Part shown: piece after piece, positions 1 to 5,688 of the stretch
How the letters are laid out: the number at the start of each line of letters is the position of its first letter
Numbering within the stretch: position 1 is the stretch's first letter
Assembly (NCBI RefSeq): GCF_040605455.1
Contig: NZ_JBEXCV010000261.1
Span: 1-7,418, forward strand
Origin: Embleya sp040605455
GTDB taxonomy: Bacteria > Actinomycetota > Actinomycetes > Streptomycetales > Streptomycetaceae
Reading direction: 5' to 3'
DNA length: 7,418 bases
Position numbers and translations under genes: made by a program
Notes under the pieces: generated by a model
Told to the model about the DNA's origin: nothing
Database searches by the model: none
What the model saw: only the letters and a program-made list of their open reading frames with translations

Positions 1-2
1 AG

Positions 3-137
3 GCCGGCGAGGCCCGGGAGGAACTCCGCGTCGTCGACGTGGCACAACTGCTGTTGCAGTCCGTGCAACTCCCCGAACCACCGGCGGCCGAGGAGGCCGA
101 GCCGGAGGACGCGGCGGAGCCGGAACCGGTGAAGTAG
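3..137 (+). CDS. C-terminal end of an unrecognised protein (partial)
   Basis: An open frame enters from the left edge and stops with TAG at 135-137, giving the last 44 residues of a protein. The first half reads as a helix-like stretch (REELRVVDVAQLLLQSVQLP). The rest is a Pro/Glu/Ala-rich acidic tail ending in PEPVK, which is probably disordered. Nearly every codon ends in G or C, and a strong hairpin terminator lies about 40 bases downstream, so this is a real gene end. I do not recognise the family from this tail, and its function and full length cannot be told from the window. Confidence 0.75.
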   Translation, partial: AGEAREELRVVDVAQLLLQSVQLPEPPAAEEAEPEDAAEPEPVK

Positions 138-178
138 CCGCAGCCTGCGGCGTACCGCGCGTTGGCGGCGCGGCTTGC

Positions 179-216
179 AGCCCTCATCTCCCGACCGTCG
201 TCGGGGGATGAGGGCT
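179..216 (+). terminator. Strong hairpin terminator after the first partial gene
   Basis: Two 17-base arms (179-195 and 200-216) pair along their full length, with one G-T wobble (189/206) and a 4-base loop (CGTC). No long T tract follows, which is usual for high-GC actinomycete terminators. It begins 42 bases past the stop at 137 and faces no other gene, so it most likely ends that transcript. Confidence 0.8.
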
Positions 217-259
217 TCGTGGGTTCACGGCGGCGCGGGCAACGGGTGGGCTACGCCGA

Positions 260-430
260 CTACATGGTCGACCCGGCCCTCCCGGTCGGCGGCATGTGCC
301 GGCCGCTCGGCCCGGCGGCGGCCTCGGCCGTGGCGAGCAGTTCGGCCACCGTGCCGGTGAAGTCGGGCAACATCGCGTACGCGGCCACCCACGCGTCGGG
401 CGGCGGGGCACCGGTATTCGGCCAACGGCG
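260..430 (-). pseudogene. Coding-like fragment, possible gene remnant
   Basis: On the minus strand, about 35 codons (roughly 300-405) have G or C at almost every third position. They read as a natural-looking peptide containing PDAWVAAYAMLPDFTGTVAE followed by an Ala-rich helix (LLATAEAAAG). The frame stops at 260-262. Upstream, the same frame becomes Arg/Pro-rich and unlike protein, and there is no convincing start or ribosome-binding site. I do not recognise the family. This looks like a scrap of a decayed gene; it could also be chance in GC-rich DNA. Confidence 0.3.
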
Positions 431-621
431 GCAGCGGCCGACTCCGGCGCGTCGCGTGCTGGGCGGTCCCGCAGCCGGAGGGCGGGCGGTTCTGCGGCGC
501 GGATCGGAACGCACCCCGGGAGTCGGGCAACTGATGGTTTGTGCCGGTTGGCGCGGGCGAGCAGGCCGGCTGATTTGCCGCCTTTTTCTTACCGGGACCG
601 GGCCCTAAAGTCGTCTTCACG

Positions 622-663
622 GCTGGTGACGATGTGATCACGCAAACGTGACGGATCGTCAGC
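622..663. repeat. Small stem-loop with nested palindrome
   Basis: Outer arms TGACGAT (627-633) and ATCGTCA (655-661) are exact inverted repeats. They enclose a second stem, TCACG (638-642) and CGTGA (647-651), closed by a CAAA loop. GTGATCAC (634-641) is also a perfect 8-base palindrome. The GC ends at 622-623 and 662-663 can add to the outer stem if three bases are bulged. No gene starts nearby, so it could be an orphan operator, part of an RNA or chance. Confidence 0.25.
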
Positions 664-888
664 ATCCTGGGGGGCGACCGTGATTCCCGCGTCACGCCGG
701 GGCTGATGGTCGGAGGGGGAGGGGCGCTCGACGATTCCGTGCGACGGCGTTGTGGGCGATTCTCGACGGGAGGGGCGCGTCGAGGTCGCGGGCAGGCGTC
801 GAGGGTTGTCCCGCAACGCTTTCGAGGCCGGTATGCCGGGTGGCGTACCGCCTCGGAGCCGTTGCTTCGGAATCGAAAGGCGCACCGA

Positions 889-930
889 GGTGTACGGGTC
901 CGGCGGCGCGCGCCGCCGGACCCCTACACC
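889..930. repeat. Long near-perfect inverted repeat (hairpin)
   Basis: A 42-base palindrome with no loop: 889-909 pairs with 910-930 at 20 of 21 positions, the only mismatch being 895/924. The core is alternating GC (GGCGGCGCGCGCCGCC). Such a structure would act as a strong terminator or block on either strand. It lies in gene-poor DNA about 300 bases beyond the stop of the TetR gene, so it is not clearly tied to any transcript. Confidence 0.6.
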
Positions 931-1105
931 TGTGTCGGAGGGGTCGCGACCCCGACCGGGCCGCGCGATCATGACGTCGGGGTGTGCAAAATCCCCACGC
1001 CCTGACTGTGACGAACCCCCTCGACGCCGTTCACTCGCCTGACTCGTATGTCCGGAGCCTGCCGGGTTCCCAAGTCCCGTCGGTGGGCTCGGGTACGGTG
1101 CCGCG

Positions 1106-1202
1106 ATGACGGAATTCGTATTGGTCGCAGGTGCCTGGTTGGGGTCGTGAGGCGTGGGACGAGGTGGTTCCGGACCTGCGGGCGGCGGGCCATCACGTCG
1201 GC
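1106..1202 (+). pseudogene. Alpha/beta hydrolase N-terminal stub, frameshifted
   Basis: From ATG at 1106 the frame reads MTEFVLVAGAWLGS and then hits TGA at 1148. Moving by one base (frame from 1152) the sequence continues AWDEVVPDLRAAGHHV. Joined, these match the typical start of EstC-like alpha/beta-fold hydrolases: a first strand, an oxyanion-type loop ending in Trp, then the first helix LRAAGHHV. One extra base around 1148-1151 explains the break. After about 1200 the similarity ends abruptly and the DNA runs into the TetR gene on the other strand, so the catalytic Ser, Asp and His regions are gone. The gene is therefore both frameshifted and truncated. TetR regulators are often found beside such hydrolase genes, which suggests this was the neighbour's former target. 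The family call rests on motif memory only. Confidence 0.7.
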
Positions 1203-1228
1203 CGGGTCCGGCCGCGATCCGGGCGTGG

Positions 1229-1945
1229 TCACGACGGGGCCTCCGTCGGCTTCGAGGCGAGGGCGGTCGTGGTGGTGGGCGTGTCGGGTGCGCGGTCGGC
1301 GAGGCGCTGCGAGTGGGCGGAACGCGGTGTCGGCCACGGCCGCGCCGGCGGTTGCTCCCGGGTCAGGCCGGTCAGAACGGCGTCGATCAGCCGCTCCGCC
1401 TCCCGATCGACGGCGCGCAGGCCGTCGAGGTGTACCAGGCCGTCGGTGAGCAGCGTGGCCAGCCCGTGTACGGCTGCCCAGACCACGAATTCGGCTCCGG
1501 GGCGGGCGGCGGAGGGCAGTTCGCCGGTGTCGACGAGCCGGTCCAATTCGGCGGCGAGCACGTCGTGGGGGTGTGGTGAGATCGGTGTGCGCAGGTCGGT
1601 GTGACCAGCGGCGAAGGCCAGCCGGGCGACCGCCGGGTCCTCCAACGCCCAGCGCACGTAGCTGCGGCCGTAGGCGATCAGGCGCCGGTGGCGATGGTCG
1701 CCGGACGCACGGTGGGCGGCCCGGCGCAGCCGCTCGCCCAGGCGCGCGATCACCCGTTCGGACAGGGTGCGCACGAGTGCGTCGCGTGAGTCGAAGTGAT
1801 GATAGGCGGCGCTCGGGCTGACCCCGACGCGGGCTGATGCCTCGCGCAACGACCAGCCGTCGACCCCTCGTTCGCGCACGAGTGCCTCGGCGGCGTCGAG
1901 CAGCGCGGCGCGCAGCTCCCCGTGGTGGTATCGCTCTTTGCTCAC
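1229..1945 (-). CDS. TetR/AcrR-family transcriptional regulator
   Basis: This encodes a 238-residue repressor-type DNA-binding protein. Residues 1-60 form the TetR HTH domain: first helix around LLDAAEALVRERG, then the HTH WSLREASARVGVSPSAAYHH followed by FDSRDALV, the usual signature of the family. Residues about 85-195 are helical and include WAAVHGLATLLTDG, which resembles the WHG-type (TetR_C_33) ligand-binding domain; the ligand is unknown. The last 40 or so residues are Pro/Thr/Arg-rich and look like read-through into decayed DNA, so the ancestral protein probably ended near LIDAVLTGLTREQ. The start is GTG at 1945, right after a palindromic operator with a candidate -10 (TAAGAT) inside it. 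There is no ribosome-binding site, so the message is probably leaderless and autoregulated. The hydrolase stub converges on it from the other side. Confidence 0.9.
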   Translation of the reverse strand: MSKERYHHGELRAALLDAAEALVRERGVDGWSLREASARVGVSPSAAYHHFDSRDALVRTLSERVIARLGERLRRAAHRASGDHRHRRLIAYGRSYVRWALEDPAVARLAFAAGHTDLRTPISPHPHDVLAAELDRLVDTGELPSAARPGAEFVVWAAVHGLATLLTDGLVHLDGLRAVDREAERLIDAVLTGLTREQPPARPWPTPRSAHSQRLADRAPDTPTTTTALASKPTEAPS

Positions 1946-1976
1946 CCGTACATCTTAACAGTGCTCAGATGTACGG
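1946..1976. promoter_or_regulatory. Palindromic operator at the tetR start
   Basis: CCGTACATCT (1946-1955) and AGATGTACGG (1967-1976) are exact inverted repeats separated by 11 bases, and three of the five spacer position pairs are also complementary. The element touches the GTG start of the TetR gene. On the minus strand a TAAGAT (-10-like) lies inside it, so a bound repressor would cover the promoter. The AT content is high for this window. It is the obvious candidate for self-repression. Confidence 0.7.
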
Positions 1977-2048
1977 ATGCGGTTCGGTGCTATGGTCCCC
2001 AGGTCGTCTGATCGGCACAGGAGTGGTGCGCGGTGGGGTCGGTGTCGG

Positions 2049-2516
2049 TCAGCGGGTCCGGGATCGCCCGGGCCGTGGCCCGGTGGGCGGCGCTGGGGGC
2101 AGGCTCCGTTCGATGGCGGCGACGCGTTCGAGCGCGCGGTGAATTTCAGCCGCCTCCCGTCGATACGTCGCGAGCGCCTGCGGGATGACGTGCACGGGAA
2201 CCCGGTCCTTGAGCTCCCTGCGCAGGTCGGAGTAGCCCTGGCGAAGCTCGGCCAGCTCGGCCAGGAGGTGGTGCCGGGCCAGGCGTACCAGCAGCGCCGG
2301 GTGGCGGCGCAGCACCTCGTGGTTGCGGTAGCCGGGTGGGCAGACCTCGTACAGCGCCTCCGCCGTGCGCGGATCCAACCCGGCCGGTGCGGAGGCGGGC
2401 TCGGGCCCGCGTGCGGGTTCCCCCGAGGGTTGGGTGCCGAGTCTGGCCTTTTGGCGCGCGACGTCGAACCGGCTGGGCAGCTCCCAGGACGGTGTGGCAT
2501 CGGCGGTGTCGTTCAT
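2049..2516 (-). CDS. Conserved-type hypothetical helical protein, 155 aa
   Basis: I cannot name a function. The 155-residue product opens with a polar segment (WELPSRFDVARQKARLG, 11-27), followed by a Pro/Ala/Gly linker (28-47). An alpha-helical body (about 48-138) contains EALYEVCPPGYRNHEVLRRH, then helices rich in Leu, Arg and Glu (LLVRLARHHLLAELAELRQG, DLRRELKDRVPVHVIPQALA, TYRREAAEIHRALERV). It has no signal peptide or membrane segment and ends in a basic Pro-rich tail. It resembles short cytoplasmic proteins I associate with streptomycetes, but that is recollection, not a search. The start is ATG at 2516. There is no ribosome-binding site, but a GATAAT -10-like box sits 9-14 bases upstream, suggesting a leaderless message. 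It lies 103 bases upstream of tetR on the same strand, with tetR's own promoter in between. Confidence 0.75.
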   Translation of the reverse strand: MNDTADATPSWELPSRFDVARQKARLGTQPSGEPARGPEPASAPAGLDPRTAEALYEVCPPGYRNHEVLRRHPALLVRLARHHLLAELAELRQGYSDLRRELKDRVPVHVIPQALATYRREAAEIHRALERVAAIERSLPPAPPTGPRPGRSRTR

Positions 2517-2524
2517 ATGTTCGA

Positions 2525-2555
2525 ATTATCGCATCTCGGATACCCCTCTCGGCAA
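2525..2555 (-). promoter_or_regulatory. Candidate promoter of the 155-aa gene
   Basis: On the minus strand GATAAT (2530-2525) matches the -10 consensus at five of six positions. TTGCCG (2555-2550) is a possible -35 with a 19-base spacer, longer than ideal. The predicted start of transcription falls within a few bases of the ATG at 2516, consistent with a leaderless transcript. Confidence 0.4.
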
Positions 2556-2910
2556 CCGGAACGGGAAGCCGAGGCAGCGAACGGTCCGGAATCGGGCGAG
2601 CGACACGGTCACCCCGGCCCGACCGCGCACCGGCGAACACGAGCACTGTCCAGGCGGGAGTGGGTGCATTGGCGCACTCCGGTGGTGGTCACTGGTCACG
2701 CAGGTCGACGAGGGTGATGCCGCACGCACGGCGAAGCGCACGCAGCCGCAGCCCGACCGCGTCGAGCACGTCCTGCCTGGCACGGTCCGTGGGGCCGGCT
2801 TGCCGAAACGGCAGGGATCGTCGCCATCGTCGGTCGGCGATCCGGCGGTCGCCGAGCGGGTCCGGCACCAGTCGACGGCCGGCTCACGGCCCTGGCCGCC
2901 GGCTGCGCCG

Positions 2911-2940
2911 ACCCGACCCGACCCGACCCGACCCGACCCG
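2911..2940. repeat. ACCCG pentanucleotide tandem repeat, six copies
   Basis: Six uninterrupted copies of ACCCG run from 2911 to 2940, with a further ACCCG at 2944 after a 3-base break. It lies in gene-poor DNA, and because the unit is 5 bases any change in copy number would shift frame. It is probably a slippage product. Confidence 0.9.
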
Positions 2941-3043
2941 GAGACCCGCCGCCTGTCGGCCGACGAGGTCTTCCCGCGCCAAGCCGAGGTCACCACCGTC
3001 GATGCCTGGACCGGGACTCTCGGCTGATCGAGCCCGGGCGCCG

Positions 3044-3101
3044 CCGGCGGTGGGCGCATCGATGCCCCCACCGCACGGCGACTCGATGCGCCCGCCGCCG
3101 G
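3044..3101 (-). terminator. Hairpin terminator after the tandem stress-protein gene
   Basis: Arms 3044-3062 and 3083-3101 pair over 19 bases with one wobble, around a 20-base loop. A second, mutually exclusive hairpin can form at 3049-3072, centred on GCATCGATGC. The structure begins 9 bases past the stop of the minus-strand universal stress gene, so it is best read as that gene's terminator. Confidence 0.65.
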
Positions 3102-3109
3102 TGACCTGG

Positions 3110-4018
3110 TCAGCCGGCGATCGGGACGAGCAGAACGGGGGCGTCGGCGTGGTGGAGGACGGCGTGGGTGACGCGGCCGAGGTTGGGGCCGAAGCGGCCG
3201 GTGTTGCGGTGGGCGGCCAGTACGACCAGCGTGGCGTGGGCGCTCGCGGTGACCAGGGCGTGGGCGGGAGTGTCGATGGCGATGTCCTCGATGACGGTCA
3301 CGTCCGGATACTTCCCGCGCAGCGCCGCGAGGGCGGCGGTCAGGGTGGCCTGGGCGGCCTCGCGCCAGTCGTACAAGGCCGGGGCGTAACCGGCGCTGCC
3401 CGCCATCATGGCCGGGTAGCGCCACACGTGCAGGGCGCGCAGCGGGAGGCCCTGGGACTGGGCCTGGGCGAAGGCGGCCTCCAGCGCGGGGGCGCAGTCG
3501 TCGTCGGATACGCCGACCACGATCGGCTTCGCCGCATCCTTGTCGCTCGTGTCGTGATCGGGGTGGACGACCAGCAGCGGGCAGCGGGTCACGGCCGAGA
3601 CGGGCAGGCTGACCGAGCCCAGCAGCAGGCCGGCGAAGCCACCCAGGCCCCGGCTGCCGACCACGAGCAGAGCGGCTCGGTCGCTCGCGGCCTCCAACGC
3701 GTCGATGGCGTTGGCGAATTCGACGGTGGTGCGGATCGACAGATCGGGGTGGCGCAGCCGGGCACGTTCGGCGCCCCGGTCGACGATGTTGCGGGCTTCC
3801 TCGCGTAGTTGTTGCCCGAAGCGGTCGTCGGCGTGGCCGAGTTCGACCCATTCGAGCGCGTGCAGCACCTCCAGGGTGGTGTGCCGGCGCAGCGCCTCGT
3901 CCGCGGCCAGGTCCACGGCCCGGTCCGCGCCGGGCGAGCCGTCGAAACCGACGACGACGTGTCCGCGCGGGGAAGTCGGCTGGGAGGTCGAACCGGTTGA
4001 GTCGGCTGCCTGGTTCAC
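3110..4018 (-). CDS. Universal stress protein, two UspA domains
   Basis: This encodes a 302-residue cytoplasmic tandem universal stress protein. Domain 1 spans about 19-153: strand HVVVGFDGSPGADRAV with Asp26, then the nucleotide-binding motif GSRGLGGFAGLLLGS (121-135), which fits G-x2-G-x9-G-S exactly, then the closing strand CPLLVVHP. Domain 2 spans about 164-300 (PIVVGVSDDD to APVLLVPIAG). Its matching loop (AAHRNTGRFGPNLGRVTH) lacks the usual first Gly and the final Gly-Ser, so it may not bind nucleotide. GTG at 4018 is chosen because GAAGGGA lies five bases upstream and the conserved domain starts soon after; a longer frame to 4267 runs through the kinase remnant. Such proteins are typical targets of DevR/DosR regulators and support survival under hypoxia or other stress. 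A DevR-box-like site lies 78-91 bases upstream, and the devR-like gene is close by. Confidence 0.93.
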   Translation of the reverse strand: MNQAADSTGSTSQPTSPRGHVVVGFDGSPGADRAVDLAADEALRRHTTLEVLHALEWVELGHADDRFGQQLREEARNIVDRGAERARLRHPDLSIRTTVEFANAIDALEAASDRAALLVVGSRGLGGFAGLLLGSVSLPVSAVTRCPLLVVHPDHDTSDKDAAKPIVVGVSDDDCAPALEAAFAQAQSQGLPLRALHVWRYPAMMAGSAGYAPALYDWREAAQATLTAALAALRGKYPDVTVIEDIAIDTPAHALVTASAHATLVVLAAHRNTGRFGPNLGRVTHAVLHHADAPVLLVPIAG

Positions 4019-4023
4019 GGCGA

Positions 4024-4030
4024 TCCCTTC
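4024..4030 (-). promoter_or_regulatory. Ribosome-binding site fixing the GTG start at 4018
   Basis: GAAGGGA on the minus strand, five bases before GTG at 4018. It supports this start over the GTG at 4267, which lies inside decayed kinase sequence. Confidence 0.7.
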
Positions 4031-4095
4031 GGTGTCTCGGCGGCCCCGGTGGGCCGGCCTGTGATCAGTCTTCGTCGTCGTGCGGACCGGGCCCA

Positions 4096-4109
4096 GGGCC
4101 GGATGTCCC
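4096..4109 (-). promoter_or_regulatory. Candidate DevR/DosR box upstream of the tandem stress-protein gene
   Basis: The minus strand reads GGGACATCCGGCCC, differing by one base from the stronger box upstream of devR (GGGACTTCCGGCCC). The known mycobacterial DosR consensus is TTSGGGACTWWAGTCCCSAA. The site is 78 bases or more upstream of the GTG start, a normal distance for an activator site. One such match in GC-rich DNA could be chance; the location next to a typical DevR target is what raises it. Confidence 0.45.
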
Positions 4110-4339
4110 GCTCCGGGTGAGCCGGTCGACCCGGCCGACCGGGCCGACCCGGTCGGCGGCGATCGGTGGCGGGGAGTGCGTACCCCGCGTGCGTGGGTGC
4201 CGAATCCACCGGGCGGGGCCGGGACGGGCCGGCCGGGCGGCTCGGGTGGCGGGCGCCGCCCCCACACCGGAGTGGGCGGACCCGAGGGCCTCGGGACGGC
4301 GGACCGGATCGCGGTGTCGGGAACGGCTCGGAGCCGGCC

Positions 4340-4767
4340 CGGTGTCGCCCGCCGGTCCAGGACGGCGCCGGCATCCGGGGCCGGCCCGAACGAGCAGGTA
4401 CGGCCGAGGGGTTCCGCGTGTTCGCGGAGGTTGGCCGGGCCGCGCTGTCACGGGTGTGGTCGGCCGGCGGGCCGAGACCGTCATCGCGCACGCGCACCCG
4501 TACGTCCTCGACTTCGGCTTGGATGCACCTCGCCGGGGCGTGGCGGGCGGCGTTGGCGAGTATCCCGCGCAGGACGGCGACGACGGGGCGGCCGTCGGGT
4601 TCGGTACGCGGGTGTCCGGCAGTCCGTCCACGCACAGGGTTGCCGCGAAGCCCAGGCTCGGACGGACCGCGTCGACTTCGCGTAGGCAGCGTGAGCGCAG
4701 GCCGGTACCGGTGCCCCGGCCGCCGGCCTTGAGGCGGAAGACGGGAGCGGATGACCTTGCTCGCACC
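4340..4767 (-). pseudogene. Sensor histidine kinase (DevS/DosS-type) C-terminal remnant
   Basis: Four pieces in different minus-strand frames join into the ATPase end of a DevS-like kinase. They are KVIRS (4758-4744); PVFRLKAGG to LGFAATLCVDGLPDTRVP (about 4745-4603); VVAVLRGILANAARHA to VRVRDDGLGPPADHTRDS (4584-4445); and GPANLREHAEPLGR to PDAGAVLD (about 4443-4355). The N box (LANAARHA, 4537-4560) and the D-x-G-x-G box (DDGLG, 4471-4485) are intact, whereas the SGLANLR box reads GPANLR. At least three frame breaks (near 4745, 4585-4603 and 4440-4446) prevent translation. Upstream of KVIRS I find no HisKA_3 helix with the phosphoacceptor His and no GAF sensor domains in any frame, so the front of the gene is gone. 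It lies divergently beside the devR-like gene and was presumably its partner. The pieces are seen directly; the family call is from motif knowledge. Confidence 0.8.
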
Positions 4768-4819
4768 GGACGCCCGGCCACCCACCGGGCGCGGGCTGAC
4801 GGTCGATCGGCGTGGGGGC

Positions 4820-4833
4820 GGGCCGACCGGCCC
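4820..4833. promoter_or_regulatory. Weaker candidate DevR box, upstream partner site
   Basis: GGGCCGACCGGCCC matches the strong box at 4843-4856 at 11 of 14 positions and is centred 23 bases away, about two helical turns. Known DosR-controlled promoters often carry paired sites. In DNA this GC-rich the match may be chance. Confidence 0.3.
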
Positions 4834-4842
4834 CGATCGTTC

Positions 4843-4857
4843 GGGACTTCCGGCCCT
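4843..4857 (+). promoter_or_regulatory. DevR/DosR box upstream of the devR-like gene
   Basis: GGGACTTCCGGCCCT, preceded by TTC, matches the first ten positions of the mycobacterial DosR consensus TTSGGGACTWWAGTCCCSAA and keeps the CCC of the second half. It sits 82-96 bases before the ATG of the devR-like gene, between it and the kinase remnant. DosR is autoregulated in Mycobacterium, so this is the expected place. The four A/T bases make it an unlikely chance match in this GC-rich window. Confidence 0.6.
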
Positions 4858-4938
4858 GTTCGGCGGGCCTCCCGGCCCCGAGACTGAGTGCGCGTCGACC
4901 CGACCGGGTGCGCGTTCGCAACCGTCGGGGAGCACAGC

Positions 4939-5688
4939 ATGGAAGCCGGCCTCACCACCGAAGCCGTCGCCGGAGCACGGCTTCCGCGCGACACGGGCGC
5001 CGCGAGCATCCCTGTGCCGAAGCCGACGAGCGGGCAACCGGACGCCAGGATCCGGGTGTTCCTCTTGGACGACCACGAGATCGTCCGGCGTGGCCTGGCC
5101 GACCTGCTCGGGGCCGAACCCGACATCGAGGTGGTCGGCGAATCGACGTCCGCGCAGGAGGCGATGCGGCGAATACCGGCGCTGCGCCCGCACGTGGCGA
5201 TCCTGGACGGGCGCCTGCCCGACGGCAGCGGGGTCGACGTCTGTCGCGTGGTGCGCTCGTCCTTCCCGGAGATCAACGCGTTGATCCTGACCTCGTACGA
5301 CGACGAGGACGCGCTGTTCTCCGCGATCATGGCCGGCGCGGCCGGCTACGTCCTCAAGCAGATCCGGGGCAACGATCTGGTGCGCGCCGTACGGGAGATC
5401 GCCGCCGGCCGGTCGCTGCTCGATCCGGCGGTCACCGCGAAGGTGCTCGAACGCGTGCGTACCGGATCGGTGGAGGACCCGCGGGTCGCCTCGCTCTCCG
5501 ACCAGGAACGTCGGATCTTCGACCTGGTCGCGGAAGGTCTGACCAACCGGCAGATCGCCGAGCGCATGCACCTCGCGGAGAAGACCGTCAAGAACTACGT
5601 GTCGACCATGCTGCACAAGCTGGGCTTCGAACGCCGCGTCCAGGCGGCCGTGTTCGCCGGCACGCTGCCACGCCGCTCCTGCGACTGA
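4939..5688 (+). CDS. devR: DevR/DosR-type (NarL/FixJ) response regulator
   Basis: This encodes a 249-residue two-component regulator. The receiver domain (about 38-155) opens RIRVFLLDDHEIVRRGLADL with acidic pocket residues Asp44-Asp45. The phosphoacceptor is Asp90 (VAILDGRLPDGSG), the switch Thr is Thr118 (ILTSYDDED) and the Lys is Lys140 (GYVLKQI). The LuxR-type HTH (185-242) includes LTNRQIAERMHLAEKTVKNY; the Lys, Lys and Asn that contact DNA in DosR correspond to Lys215, Lys218 and Asn219. The wording is very close to M. tuberculosis DosR, including the tail QAAVFA. Two DosR threonines phosphorylated by PknH are replaced (Val and Gly). ATG 4939 is chosen for the GGGGAG seven bases upstream; it leaves an unusual 38-residue Ala/Pro-rich N-terminal extension. 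The family activates hypoxia and dormancy genes such as universal stress proteins, which flank it here. Its adjacent kinase is a pseudogene. Confidence 0.93.
   Translation: MEAGLTTEAVAGARLPRDTGAASIPVPKPTSGQPDARIRVFLLDDHEIVRRGLADLLGAEPDIEVVGESTSAQEAMRRIPALRPHVAILDGRLPDGSGVDVCRVVRSSFPEINALILTSYDDEDALFSAIMAGAAGYVLKQIRGNDLVRAVREIAAGRSLLDPAVTAKVLERVRTGSVEDPRVASLSDQERRIFDLVAEGLTNRQIAERMHLAEKTVKNYVSTMLHKLGFERRVQAAVFAGTLPRRSCD

Larger units (their letters stand above)
138..1105. other. Gene-poor region
   Basis: No intact gene is supported here. The longer open frames on both strands are Arg/Pro/Gly-rich, lack ribosome-binding sites and resemble no family I know. The stretch holds the terminator at 179-216, the coding-like scrap at 260-430, a stem-loop at 622-663 and the long inverted repeat at 889-930. 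Together with the hydrolase stub to its right, it reads as a decayed or rearranged segment. Confidence 0.5.
2517..3043. other. Gap with no supported gene
   Basis: Open frames exist on both strands but none has a ribosome-binding site or a recognisable domain. A plus-strand frame (about 2700-3027) has G/C-rich third positions and ends EVTTVDAWTGTLG, so a decayed gene cannot be excluded. Apart from the candidate promoter next to 2516 and the ACCCG repeat, I see nothing definite here. Confidence 0.4.

Noticed and set aside
594..606. GGGACCGGGCCCT, resembling a DevR box
   Set aside because: The two halves are two bases closer than in the consensus, and no gene starts downstream. GC-rich DNA yields such matches easily.
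2517..2717. Small plus-strand frame starting ATG 2517, divergent from the 155-aa gene
   Set aside because: Its third-position GC is low for this genome, and it has no ribosome-binding site and no recognisable content.
2336..3808. Long plus-strand open frame of 490 codons
   Set aside because: It runs through the 155-aa gene and the tandem stress gene on the other strand. It is Arg/Pro/Gly-rich with no domain and is an antisense shadow.
4015..5616. Long minus-strand open frame of 533 codons opposite devR
   Set aside because: The part opposite devR is antisense to a well-supported gene. Only the 4340-4767 segment carries kinase motifs, and those jump between frames, so it is not one intact gene.
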